Of a stretch of DNA of 64,000 bases, positions 23,567-35,225 are shown piece by piece; the stretch's first letter is position 1, and each line of letters opens with the position of its first letter. Source of the stretch: Endomychus coccineus (Eukaryota; Arthropoda; Insecta; Coleoptera; Endomychidae); contig OY294070.1 in assembly GCA_958510875.1 (NCBI GenBank), positions 117,346,703 to 117,410,702 of the forward strand, written 5' to 3'. A program made the position numbers and the translations under genes. Under the pieces are notes generated by a model. The model was not told the DNA's origin, ran no database searches, and worked only from the letters and a program-made list of their open reading frames with translations.

Positions 23567-25097
23567 TTTTTTTTTACATTACAACCTGGTCGGGGCTGCT
23601 GCGCGCTCCGACGACAACGCAGCTATCCCGCCAGAAAAACTTAAGTTAACCGGTCGATAAGTAGCTTCAGGTTTCTAAATCGTGTACCCTAAGTAGTTTT
23701 ATTGAACCCAGAATTACTGCCTTCTGCATCCTGTCTATGAAGATCTGCGCCGAGTTCTTACAGGCCGGAATGATCTTCAAGTTCGAAGGCTGCGAAGACC
23801 GAATTCCGCACAAAATACCGATGATCAAAACTACTAATACGACCTTGTGTGTGGTGCGGAGCTCGAACAGGATCTTGATACTTCTATTTTCCTCCTTTTT
23901 CAAGACAATGTTCTTCTCTGCCGGAGCAGAGAATTCGATGACATACATAATCTTGGTTAGTTAATCGGGGAGGACAACAACTATTTGCGTGTATCTACCT
24001 GGAAACGAGTAATTCCAGTAGATCTCCCATTTTTCGTTTCCGACAACGGACTCAATATATCCTGGCATGTAAGGCAGCACCGGCTTTTGGTCTATTCCGT
24101 ACGAGATCCTTAGATGGTAATACAGCCCCTGTAGGACCGCATTATGGCGATGGGTGTACGCCGGGGCCGCTTTTGCCGGACCTGCTAACAGCAGGTGGTA
24201 AAGCGTGTCAGGCGCCTTTCGAGCAGGCCCTGCAGTTGACATTAGGAACCTGCACACCCATCACGTTGCAGCGATAGACCAAGGTGTTGATTACGCCTTC
24301 TGGGCAAGCTGGGGTAAATCCCTCGGTCTTGGATGTAAGCCCAGCTGACCTAAGTTGCCACGCGTTTCAATGTTTCGATATAAAACAAAGTGTATCGGCT
24401 TGTCAACATGCCGCGTGGGCATAAAATCTTGCTCCGCAGGCATTCATCTGGGCTTTCAGACGAAAAGTTTGAAACTCGAGGTTGCCCTCTAGTTGACCTT
24501 CTCGACTGTTGTGAAATTCGGGACCAAGTTCTTCCGCAGCTTCTGCGTGCTGCCTCAACGATAAATACTCCCACTCCGGCCAATTCGTGATTTAAGACAA
24601 GGCCCAGGAGGAGGTCCGAACTCCTAAGAACTTTACAAGCTATACTCAGAACCACACTTCGATGCAGACCCTCGCCAGCGGCCAAACTAAGGAGTCCCCT
24701 ATGACGTGGGAGATAAATGCGGGAAACATACGACCTAGGATGTAAACTATGATGGATATGCATCATTTACCGGCTGTCTTTGACGAGTTTATGCAGCTCA
24801 TCGACCGTTCATTTCACCGCTCCAAAAGAGTGAAAGACTGGAACGGCAAGCATATTTGTTGCAGACGCCTTGTTCTCACTCGGAAGTTCGAACAAGGTTT
24901 CTATACTTGCCGCGGAGAGCTACTTTACCTGGGAAGCATCATAATTAGGACGCTGTTTGATTCCCAGGTATCGATAGGTCTTTCTTGCATTAAGATGTTT
25001 AAAGATGCTTCCGTCGGCAAGCTGCATATTCTCGTGCACTTCCGAAGATCGTCCTTTCCTCAAATGAAATACTGCGTACTTGTCCAATCCCAATTCC
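23567..25097 (-). pseudogene. R2/R4-type non-LTR retrotransposon 3' part
   Basis: From upstream to downstream on the minus strand: RT thumb (GLDKYAVFHLRKGRSSEVHE, then ARKTYRYLGIKQ); a broken segment; SRIYLPRHRGLLSL with SIACKVLRSSDLLL; a zinc knuckle (CRACSKGAPDTLYHLL across a frameshift); and THRHNAVLQGLYYHLRISYG with EKWEIYWNYSFP. It ends in IEFSAPAEKN...KVVLVVLIIG and SAQIFIDRMQKAVILGSIKL. The last blocks are the restriction-like endonuclease region of R2/R4/Dong-type elements. The PDIV-type active-site segment is partly deleted. Several stops and frameshifts are present. A minus-strand A-tract near 23567-23577 looks like the poly(A) tail, and the 5' end is truncated near 25097. Confidence 0.8.
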
Positions 25098-25110
25098 ATG
25101 CCTACGTATC

Positions 25111-25475
25111 GTGTATCTTGCTAAAATACTCGATAAACGTGATCCATTCTACGAAGTTGGAGCCTCCACTCTTAGCTCTTTTACTCCCGGTCCTGACTTT
25201 TCAACTGCTGAATACTGTGCTCCAGCATGGCAAAAAATGGACGCCCAGCTCAATAACACCATGAGAATGATTGCTGCTAAGCAATGGCTACCAGTCCTAA
25301 GCCACATTCCACCCCAAAATGTCACGTTTTGGCAATGCGAATGTTCAAAGTATAATTGCGATGAATGAGTGCTTTCAGAAGCGAGTATAAAAACATCAAC
25401 AACAACCATCAAGATATCGAAAATGCCAACCACAACCGACTCCGATCTGGACGACCATCAACAAAAAACAGCAAC
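25111..25475 (+). pseudogene. non-LTR retrotransposon RT C-terminal fragment
   Basis: The frame reads LAKILDKRDP, EVGASTLSSFTPGPDFSTAE, YCAPAWQ, DAQLNNTMRMI and WLPVLSHIPPQNV. This is a post-RT segment familiar from Jockey/RTE-type insect retrotransposons (AAEYCAPVW...LNxxMRxI...LPxLSxIxPP). The frame ends soon after and a shifted remnant (NRLRSGRPST) follows near 25430-25460. It abuts the minus-strand element at ~25100, so the two are independent insertions or a rearranged junction. Confidence 0.68.
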
Positions 25476-26699
25476 GACGACAGTATGGAAAATGAGTTCA
25501 AACTTACCAACGCATGGGTTCAAGAATAGCCCAACAAAATAATAACATGTCTTGGATCACTCAAGAACCATTGAAGTTTGATTTACCACTCAAAAACCAT
25601 TGTCCACGATTAATAACTTAGCATAGAAGCATACCTAACATAGCATTATGTACATACTTTACATTCTGCGATTGCAGAGAAATCCAAAGCATGTGACATA
25701 TTATAGAAGAATGCATCATAAGATCTATATAATGGTAGATACGAAGATTTCCTGCTGGCGATTGTAGAGGTCGTAGATTATATAATTGAGCTAGATGGTC
25801 GTCTCTAATCTGTTGAAGTATGATCACTCTATGCTTTCTATGTCATACTTTTAAATTGTGTTACGGAATGGTCTGTCATGGACATTATGTGACTGTCAAT
25901 GTATCAGCTGTATGTCATGTAAATGTTAGCTGTTTTAATGAAGGGTTCGTCATAGACAGTGTGTTCATAGATCGATCTATGGATCTTGTGTCAAAAATGT
26001 CTAAATATATCGAAACTCTTTTACCCCGTTTGAGAAAACAAAAAACCCGATTTTAGCGAGTGCCTACGTTCTATAAGGAACCTATCTGCCATGTTCGGAC
26101 GGCTTTATAGTTTCGGAAGTTGTTCAGAAAATCAATCGTCACCCAATGGAAGAACAGTTTCCTAAAGAATTAATGAATTAGACGCTACTGGACTGGCCAT
26201 AGACTGATTCCAGTATTTCCATGTTCCAATTTCTTTGCGAACGGCCCTTTTAACGTCTTTCTGTTGGTTTTCGTTCCCACATGATCTTAGGCCACCTATA
26301 AGTATGCAACATTTACCTGTTGCAGTTAATTTGCAAGTTAATATGAATACAAATTACCATTTAGTGGTAAAATAAAACAACTACTAACTAAATTATTATT
26401 TCTCAATAGTCGATGTTACTGAGCATAATAATCAGTTTTCATGATCATAAATTTCATCATGAAATCTCGTTTAATAACTATGAAACTGATAACGCATATT
26501 GCAGTTTATTAATCGCTAATCGGAATCCATTGGAAATAAAAAATTTATTAATCTTCGAATGATATGTTCGGTGTGTGGTATAGGTTGGACGTTTTTGAAA
26601 TGCACTTCAATGATTGTATCGGAAATATATAACTTAGTCAAAAACGACGAAACATATGTATTTGATTTGATGAGCATCTCGCTTATTTCAAAAGATGGG
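25476..26699. other. unassigned sequence
   Basis: No recognised motifs or repeat ends. A 78-codon frame at 25820-26056 has no supporting features. Confidence 0.4.
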
Positions 26700-27045
26700 G
26701 CAAAATGTTCCTTACACCGAGTTAAAATATTCCTTCTAGTTTGACCCACATAGCATTTTGAACACGACTCACAATCGATTTTGTAAATCCCGGATTTGTC
26801 GAAGTCGTAAACTTCATCAAAGGTGTTGCCTAAGCGGTTTTTAGTTTGCTATTACATCTATAAACTGGTTGTATTCCAAATTTAGAAAACAAATTATGAA
26901 ATTTATTAATTACTAAAAGATGAAAAGTGGAATTATTGAATTTTATTGAAGTATTTGAAGGTAATGGCTTCAATTTGGTAAGTTGGCTAGTAATAACAGT
27001 CTTTTTCTTTCGATGATTTACAGATATTATTGAAGTAAATCATAT
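26700..27045 (-). pseudogene. Penelope-like element fragment, minus strand (GIY-YIG)
   Basis: The minus strand reads VYDFDKSGIYKIDCESCSKC, YVGQTRRNIL, then KEHFAP, the N-terminal half of a GIY-YIG domain with the zinc-binding Cys pair intact. Before it lies the RT-endonuclease linker (NKFHNLFSKFGIQPVYRCNS-like). Homology stops at about 26700, where the frame runs on into unrelated sequence. It faces a plus-strand copy, and the two form a ~330-bp palindrome. Confidence 0.82.
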
Positions 27046-27690
27046 GAAAGTACTTCCAATAACTTCAATAATATCTGTAAATCATCGACAGAAAAATAAT
27101 GTTATTACTAGCCAGCTTACCAAATTGGAGCCATTACCTTCAAATACTTCAGTAAAATTCAATAATTCCACTTTTCATCTTTCAGTAATTAATAAATTTC
27201 ATAATTTGTTTTCTAAATTTGCAATACAACCAGTTTATAGATGTAAAAACAAGTTGAAAAACCTTAGATAAAGTTTCCGACTTCGACAAATCTGGGATTT
27301 ACAAAATCGATTGAGAGTCGTGTTCAAAATGTTATGTGGGTCAAACTAGAAGGAATATTTTATCTCGGTATAAGGAGCATTTTGCCCATATAAATAATGG
27401 TGGAACATCAGCGTTAACCGAACATATTTTGGATACAGGTCATACCATTTCTCAAGAAAATTTATCACTTTAAAACACAGTACAGACAAATATCTAGGTA
27501 ATTTAGAAGGGATGGAAATGTATGAACGAAAAAGCAATGTATTAAGGGTAACCTCTTGTTTACATTGTTATCCCCAAATAGTATTTAAACGGTCAAAGTT
27601 TGATTTATAATTTAGTTCATCTGGTGATGACTTGCTAGCCGAAAGGCCCTCAGTACTTCAATAGTATTTTAAGTGGATAAGGTTGATTAT
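27046..27690 (+). pseudogene. Penelope-like element fragment, plus strand (GIY-YIG)
   Basis: An open 75-codon linker (ITSIISVNHRQKNNVITSQL, SVINKFHNLFSKFAIQPVYR) leads, after a frameshift, into SGIYKID, the YVGQTRR region and YKEHFAHINNG, then TEHILDTGHTISQENL. The shifts and stops make it inactive. Downstream, TGGTGATGAC...GCCGAAAGGCC (27611-27646) is the Penelope-type terminal block. Together with the minus-strand copy it forms a head-to-head pair with a centre at about 27037-27061, a known arrangement for this retroelement class. Confidence 0.82.
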
Positions 27691-27699
27691 TTGTTATTT

Positions 27700-28757
27700 A
27701 TAGTTACTTGACAATCAGCAGTTGGGCTATTCGAATCTCCGAAAGCAGAATAATTTTGCGCAATTTAACTACTCAGTTTACAATATTTCCATTATATATT
27801 ATGTTAACTTTGTTGAGTTAAGATTGTCAGTACTGAAACTTATGGTTGTTTATAGAGTTGGACGTATTTGAATTGTAACAAGGTAATCTTTCGCTACGGA
27901 TATAAAAAAAAACTTGGCATCAGTTTGTGTGCATATGACTTCATGTACCTACGGTTCGTTCATTTCACCGAGCATGTGATAAGTTCATGCCATCCTTGCA
28001 ACGAACTATTTCTTGGAACACTTCTATGATAAAAGGGAATAGCTTAATTTATTCTTGTTAATCGTACATCTGATAACTTATCGTGTTAAAAATTATACAG
28101 AATCATTTGAAAAAGACGAACAAATCATATTCAGAGTTCAATCCAGATAGCACGAAATTTCAATAGAGAACATTCTGTTCTCACATGCATTATCCAAGAA
28201 ACAATATTTATCAAATAAGTTATCTCATAAATACTATCTGAAAAACACCTGAACTAGCAGGATTCATAAAAAACAAAATGCAACGAAAGATGTGATTGTC
28301 CTTTAGACGGTCAGAAAATAAAAATGAAAATATTGATTCACTTAGTATATTGATGCTTTGATTAACGAGATAAAATAGCAGTTAGATGTAAAAGTTTTTT
28401 GAAACTCAAATAAGAATAATACTTTCAGTTTTCAAAAATTTTTCTCAACACAATTTCCCAACTGATATAAACAAAAAACAACGTCTCATTTTGATTTGTA
28501 AGTGTTTAATATATGATGAACAATGGGCATGTGGTTCAGTAGGACTATTATTTCCCAGCCATATTAACTCAGGTTTTTACATTAAAACATGATATTAAAA
28601 TTAACAGCGTACATTCACCTAAAGTTAGCAACCGTACTAGGTATAGAAAACGAAACGATTATTCAAGTATCTTGATTAAATTATTGATTGTAAATTATAG
28701 TATAAGAAGATTTGATTTTATTGACACTACGTTATGAGTTTACAAAAAAATAAAATA
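27700..28757. other. unassigned sequence inside duplication unit 1 (repeats at 29543-30600)
   Basis: No ORF or repeat end was recognised. The same stretch is present in unit 2. Confidence 0.4.
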
Positions 28758-28759
28758 TA

Positions 28760-29130
28760 CAGGGTGTCCTCGAACTGCGTGGCCAAAATAAAACCGAAGA
28801 TTCTTTGATTCGAAAAAAAGTTGATTAGCCTTTTTACTTTTGCCTCAAGTGTCTTGTTTACCAGGTAGAGGGCTTCAAAATTGCAAAAATAATTTTGTTT
28901 TTTCGGTATAACTTGAGAACGTGATGAAGAACTTTTACAATATTTAGCAGGTGAGTGACTGTCAATAATGGCCATTTTTGAGAGTGGAGCACAGAGCCTT
29001 AGGGACCATAGAAATGGCTCAAACTTGAGGATGTAACGGGAAAAGTGTCCAGAACTTTTTTGTGGTCAATGTAATTCACTCGATATTTTTTATGTAGATA
29101 GCTTATCTAATTTGAAAACTTTTCTTACTC
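28760..29130 (+). mobile_element. truncated DD43D mariner left arm
   Basis: The first 371 bp of the element (CAGGGTGTCCTCGAACTGCG at a TA site, 28758-28759) stop abruptly at the duplication junction. It is identical by eye to 30603-30973. This arm is a by-product of the tandem duplication, not a separate insertion. Confidence 0.92.
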
Positions 29131-29533
29131 AAATCTGGGATTTACAAAATCGATTGAGAGTCGTGTTCAAAATGTTATGTGGGTCAAACTAGAAGGAATA
29201 TTTTATCTCGGTATAAGGAGCATTTTGCCCATATAAATAATGGTGGAACATCAGCGTTAACCGAACATATTTTGGATACAGGTCATACCATTTCTCAAGA
29301 AAATTTATCACTTTAAAACACAGTACAGACAAATATCTAGGTAATTTAGAAGGGATGGAAATGTATGAACGAAAAAGCAATGTATTAAGGGTAACCTCTT
29401 GTTTACATTGTTATCCCCAAATAGTATTTAAACGGTCAAAGTTTGATTTATAATTTAGTTCATCTGGTGATGACTTGCTAGCCGAAAGGCCCTCAGTACT
29501 TCAATAGTATTTTAAGTGGATAAGGTTGATTAT
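29131..29533 (+). pseudogene. second copy of Penelope-like GIY-YIG fragment
   Basis: Unit 2 of the tandem duplication repeats the 3' half of the GIY-YIG sequence from 27288 and its terminal block. It begins in the middle of the domain at the duplication junction, so it lacks the GIY box and the linker. Confidence 0.85.
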
Positions 29534-30602
29534 TTGTTATTTATAGTTACTTGACAATCAGCAGTTGGGCTATTCGAATCTCCGAAAGCAGAATAATTTT
29601 GCGCAATTTAACTACTCAGTTTACAATATTTCCATTATATATTATGTTAACTTTGTTGAGTTAAGATTGTCAGTACTGAAACTTATGGTTGTTTATAGAG
29701 TTGGACGTATTTGAATTGTAACAAGGTAATCTTTCGCTACGGATATAAAAAAAAACTTGGCATCAGTTTGTGTGCATATGACTTCATGTACCTACGGTTC
29801 GTTCATTTCACCGAGCATGTGATAAGTTCATGCCATCCTTGCAACGAACTATTTCTTGGAACACTTCTATGATAAAAGGGAATAGCTTAATTTATTCTTG
29901 TTAATCGTACATCTGATAACTTATCGTGTTAAAAATTATACAGAATCATTTGAAAAAGACGAACAAATCATATTCAGAGTTCAATCCAGATAGCACGAAA
30001 TTTCAATAGAGAACATTCTGTTCTCACATGCATTATCCAAGAAACAATATTTATCAAATAAGTTATCTCATAAATACTATCTGAAAAACACCTGAACTAG
30101 CAGGATTCATAAAAAACAAAATGCAACGAAAGATGTGATTGTCCTTTAGACGGTCAGAAAATAAAAATGAAAATATTGATTCACTTAGTATATTGATGCT
30201 TTGATTAACGAGATAAAATAGCAGTTAGATGTAAAAGTTTTTTGAAACTCAAATAAGAATAATACTTTCAGTTTTCAAAAATTTTTCTCAACACAATTTC
30301 CCAACTGATATAAACAAAAAACAACGTCTCATTTTGATTTGTAAGTGTTTAATATATGATGAACAATGGGCATGTGGTTCAGTAGGACTATTATTTCCCA
30401 GCCATATTAACTCAGGTTTTTACATTAAAACATGATATTAAAATTAACAGCGTACATTCACCTAAAGTTAGCAACCGTACTAGGTATAGAAAACGAAACG
30501 ATTATTCAAGTATCTTGATTAAATTATTGATTGTAAATTATAGTATAAGAAGATTTGATTTTATTGACACTACGTTATGAGTTTACAAAAAAATAAAATA
30601 TA

Positions 30603-32931
30603 CAGGGTGTCCTCGAACTGCGTGGCCAAAATAAAACCGAAGATTCTTTGATTCGAAAAAAAGTTGATTAGCCTTTTTACTTTTGCCTCAAGTGTCTTGT
30701 TTACCAGGTAGAGGGCTTCAAAATTGCAAAAATAATTTTGTTTTTTCGGTATAACTTGAGAACGTGATGAAGAACTTTTACAATATTTAGCAGGTGAGTG
30801 ACTGTCAATAATGGCCATTTTTGAGAGTGGAGCACAGAGCCTTAGGGACCATAGAAATGGCTCAAACTTGAGGATGTAACGGGAAAAGTGTCCAGAACTT
30901 TTTTGTGGTCAATGTAATTCACTCGATATTTTTTATGTAGATAGCTTATCTAATTTGAAAACTTTTCTTACTCTTAGAAAGTTTTGATAAAATCAACGGA
31001 TTAGCTTGAAAAAATTATTTTTCGAGTCTCTGCAATTTTGGCTTACTAATTTTACTTGATTAAAATACCTTAGTTGCCTTTGCTTTTCTAATGTCATTTT
31101 GGCATTTGAAGAATTTATTCTCAAAACTGTCAGTTTTTACTTTGCTTTCCGTAAAAATTTTATAAAATTATGGCTCAAAATTTCACTAACACTGAAATGG
31201 TTGATATGTTATTGATTTATGGACTTTGTCGTTGCAATGGCCGGAGAAGGGGAAGATATCCGCATCGCAGAATTCCAAATCGGCCAACCTTCGCGAAACT
31301 GGCAAATTTGAAGCAGATCGCAGAGAAACTGGACGCAGACGGACAAGAAGGACGTTAGAGCTCGAAGAAGCGATACTGGAAGCGGTTGAAACTGAACCTG
31401 GGATAAGCACACTACGTTTGGGACTTCGTATTGGAGCCTCAAAATCATTAGTTCATAATGTACTGAAAAAAGAACTGTTGTATTCCTATCATATTAAAAC
31501 AGTTCAAGATTTATTGCCCATGGATCCAGGTCATCGGCTAGATTTCTGTCGGCTTATTGTCCAAAGACAAAACGCAAACCCCAATTTTTGTAGAAGAATT
31601 CTGTTCACGGACGAAGATACTTTCACGAGATGTGGTCTTTTTATCCTCCATAATGAACATTCCTATGCTCATGAAAATCCTCATGAAACGGAAGTTACAT
31701 ATTTTCCGAATCAAACTAAAATCAATGTTTGGGTTGGAATTGTGGATAACTTTATTATTGGCCCTATCGTTATACCCGATCGATTGAACGGGGAGAACTA
31801 CTTGAACTTTTTGGAACAAAGGCTACTTGAACTGTTGGAAGACTTGCCCTTACACATTCGTCGTGGCCTGGTTTATCCATGATGGTGCACCTCCTCATTT
31901 CACATTAGCTGTGAGGCGACATTTGAATGCGGAATATCCAGATCGCTGGATAGGTAGAGGACACGATGCACCAGTGAACTGGCCGGCACGCTCCTCTGAT
32001 TTGACGCCCTGCGACTTCTTTCTATGGGGCGCTTTGAAGCCGAAAGTTTATGCAGCTCCAGTAAACACACGAGAGGAATTGTTGCAACGAATTAATCATG
32101 AAGCGGATTTATTGAAGAATGATCCTGAAGTACTAGCCAGAGTTCAATCCAATTTCTTGAATAGAATTAATTTGTGTATTCAGGAAAATGGGCAACATTT
32201 CGAACAATTGATGCCTTAGCGATTTCCCAAAAAGTTTTGTTGTTTCTTTTAATTTAGCATTTGTTTTTCCTAAATAATCACATCGTTTCCCCATTTCTAT
32301 TGTTTTTATTATTCATGTTTTACCGAGATATTAACCATTTCAGTGTTAGTGAAATTTTGAGCCATAATTTAATAAATTTTTTACGGAAAGCAAAGTAAAA
32401 ACTGACAGTTTTGAGAATAAATTCTCCAAATGCCAAAATGACATTAGAAAAGCAAAGGCAACTAAGGTATTTTAATCAAGTAAAATTAGTAAGCCAAAAT
32501 TGCAGAGAGTCGAAAATTATTTTTTTCAAGCTAATCCGTTCATTTTATCAAAATTTTTTAAGAGTAAAAAAAGTTTTCAAAGTAGATAAGCTATCTACAT
32601 AAAAAATATAGAGTGAATTACATCGACCACAAAAAAGTTCTGGACACTTTTCCCGTTACATCCTCAAGTTTGAGCCATTTCTATGGTCTCTAAGGCTCTA
32701 TGCACCGCTCTCAAAAACGGCTATTATTGAAAGTAACTCACCTGCCAAATATTGTAAAAGTCCTCCATCACGTTCTCAAGTTATACCGAAAAAACAAAAT
32801 TATTTTTGCAACTTTGAAGCCCTCTACCGGCTAAACAAGACACTTGAGGGAAAGTGAAAAGGCTCATCAAATTTTTTTCGAATCAAAGAATCTTCGGTTT
32901 TATTTTAGCCACGCAGTTCGAGGACACCCTG
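30603..32931 (+). mobile_element. long-TIR mariner (DD43D family), copy 2, full length
   Basis: The left end CAGGGTGTCCTCGAACTGCG and inverted right end CAGGGTGTCCTCGAACTGCG are identical and are flanked by TA (30601-30602, 32932-32933). Arms of ~600 bp are inverted copies of each other with scattered differences. They extend inward past the transposase start codon, so the right arm carries an antisense copy of the first ~12 codons. Length is 2,329 bp, the same as copy 3. Confidence 0.94.
31170..32219 (+). pseudogene. DD43D mariner transposase, copy 2 (two shared frameshifts)
   Basis: It starts with MAQNFTNTEMVDMLLIYGLC, the family's usual beginning, followed by HRRIPNRPTF. Near 31285 the frame changes to LRETGKFEADRRETGRRRT, where relatives have several more residues, so a small deletion is inferred. 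Frame 2 carries the second HTH (ISTLRLGLRIGASKSLVHNV) and the first Asp (ILFTDED). Near 31865-31880 the frame changes again to FIHDGAPPHF and SSDLTPCDFFLWG, the second and third Asp, 43 residues apart. It ends at QHFEQLMP. Catalytic residues are intact but the two frame changes prevent one protein. It probably moved with help from an intact relative. Confidence 0.9.
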
Positions 32932-32933
32932 TA

Positions 32934-34769
32934 TATGTGTGTAATATTTTGTTTTATTTAATATTCTTTTCAAGTGTTGGATACTCAATATCGGTAGTAT
33001 TAAACTCATCGATTTGAAGTATGTTCTTGGTCATGGGTATAGTGAGGAATTGTACCGGGTGCGCAATTGACCTATAACATTTAAGTACGTGAACATTTTT
33101 TCGACAGCTGCGCCAACTGTTGTCCTAGGAAAATATAGGAGGTTCCTACATCTGTATTTAGCTTCTTCATTCCATCTGAAAGCATTCTTAAACGTCATAT
33201 AATTCTGGCGCTTTTGGTTTATATTTTTTATAAAATACGAAATTCCGATATTTTCGAAACCGTATTTGGTACTTCAAAATTCGACATTCCGTATACTCGT
33301 GATATCTGTAAGTTATTTGTGACTACAAATTAGATCGTCTTCATTATTGGGTTTTTATCTCCACACTACAATTACAGAAAAAATAGCAGTAAATCTGTAA
33401 GTGTAGTATACAGGTTGTATAGGTACTCAGATTTATGAGGTTATATAAAGATTCGACAAAGATGGACATTTGATGGGAGTAACTTATTAATGCGGCTGTT
33501 GTCAGTACCTTATCTAGCGATAAACGGACGATGCATTCGATTTATTCACTTCACTTGAAGTGTTTGTGGTAAGCATACATAATATTCTGAAATAACTATA
33601 CGATAACATAACCGTGAAAAGTCGACGTGCGCGTATCTCACACGACCAGGCCCAATCTGCCATCTTGTTAAGCAATACAATGCATCAGACTCGCAAGACT
33701 GGTAGGTATATAGCGATTCGTAAGACTCAAGTGTTATATCGACCTAATGATTTAATTATTTGGAAATAAATAATGACGATGCGTTAGTGGCCGTTCATAA
33801 CAATTCAATCTTCAAAGTGCCTATCAGGCAGATGAGGTAGACAAATAAAGTATAGAATCATAAAACGAACGATTTCAAATCTGTTCCGTGTTCGACGACG
33901 GCAGATTGCAACTCAGAGTGTAACTGAGACTAAATCTGGAAATCCAAGATGCCCTGAGGATACCATCAGCGATGCTTGGCTTCTGCAGAATCCATCGTAT
34001 AATGGAATACCATATGGGTAAAACATATTTCACCAAATAAGTTCGCAAGTTGGTCACAACAACTTTTATCATGTTTACTTCCGATAAAGCAGACCCCTTG
34101 TTTACCGAGCGGATATGGCGAAAAAAAATTGAACAACCTAATTCTTTGAGAAACGTAATAAGGGTAATGATATGTTTGACGTGTCGTATCAATATATAGA
34201 TATTGTGAGAAACATATTTTGGTAAAGAAACTAGAACGTCATCAATAGCCAACTTTTCTAGTTACTATTAGTATTCACAGCTGTTGTTCAACGAAATTTC
34301 CATCTAGCTACATATCGTTATATTCGAATTAAATAACATCGTGTAAATGTATTGAAATAGAACGTCAAGATGAATGTTTACGTAGTGCTTCTGGTAGTAG
34401 TTAATGCTCCAGTAATATCTACGTTTGTAATTTGAAATTGCCAAGAGCGCAAAATAAGAAATATAATACTACGGTGCACACTTCCCAACACGAACCAAGT
34501 TGCTGCGCTTGGCCTGGAGATATTTTTGTGGGCGTGCCAGGACGATGTTTGGAAAGTGGCTAGTTGAAACATAGTTAATGATGTCTCAGACTTCTAGTGT
34601 AGATAACATAATGTATGTTTTCTGTATAACCATGGCGATATCGGTGAAATACCTGACAATCTAGTGAAGTTTCATACAACAGCTTGCATTTTTTCCAAGA
34701 AGGCCTCCTGAATGGCAGATCACACAATCCCTATAATTCGATCTCAGGTATTATTCCTATAAAAGACCA
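32934..34769. other. unassigned sequence
   Basis: A 125-codon minus-strand frame at 33875-34252 has no recognisable motif, and no exon-like structure was found. No repeat ends were seen. Confidence 0.4.
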
Positions 34770-35020
34770 CAATCTAACAGCATCCTCTCATGGGAGGATC
34801 ATGTAAGGTTAATTGCGAAACGGCATCACCGAAACTTGTTCTTCTATTCCGTGCCAAGCGCTACTTTACAACACATCATCTTCTCATGATCTGGAAAGGT
34901 CATATTCGAGATATCATGGAGACTATTCACATGTTGAAGTTCGGCTCCCAAACATATGCTGAAGCTCTCAAGCCTAGTACAAACTGGGATACAATTGGTG
35001 GAAAATTTATATCCTGACTG
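34770..35020 (+). pseudogene. non-LTR retrotransposon RT C-terminal fragment
   Basis: Reads LSWEDHVR, then ETASPKLVLLFRAKRYFTTH, then FGSQTYAEALK. The same family occurs on the minus strand at 62.3-62.9 kb (SWDDHVRSIAETASPKLDFL, SKHTLKLLDYIQKRVFRLID). This region follows the YADD palm in the RT. Frames change within a short distance, so it is a small inactive fragment. Confidence 0.65.
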
Positions 35021-35225
35021 TCGAGCGTTGAATCTGAGCCATATCCTGCCAAATGACACACAATCGTCTGGATACTGGATACAATTGAGGGACTGATAAT
35101 AACTGTGGGTGTTTTAAACCTCCTGCCTTCCCAACCACATACCTTAGACATGCCTTGATTATAGAGGAGACGGTCTTTTGAACCATCTGGGCCCCTCTCC
35201 TTCTGCCTACTCGTGTTCGGTGTTA

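Larger units (their letters stand above)
27288..30973. repeat. apparently perfect 1,843-bp tandem duplication
   Basis: Unit 1 is 27288-29130 and unit 2 is 29131-30973. All features repeat at an offset of 1,843 bp and no mismatch was noticed by eye. Each unit begins inside the GIY-YIG sequence (AAATCTGGGATTTAC) and ends inside the left arm of a DD43D mariner (TTTTCTTACTC). The junction at 29130/29131 joins mariner arm to GIY-YIG with at most one shared base. Only unit 2 continues into the full mariner. Confidence 0.92.

Noticed and set aside
25820..26056. 78-codon plus-strand ORF with several Cys and His
   Set aside because: The Cys/His spacing matches no zinc-finger pattern I can support and nothing nearby suggests an exon.
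27346..27537. Minus-strand ORF repeated at 29189-29380
   Set aside because: It is antisense to the GIY-YIG fragment and doubled only by the tandem duplication.
28727..28975. Minus-strand 82-codon ORF (also at 30570-30818, longer at 50276-50677)
   Set aside because: It lies in the inverted arm of the DD43D mariner and has no coding features.
33875..34252. 125-codon minus-strand ORF
   Set aside because: No motif, domain or splice context could be identified; length alone is not enough in this region.
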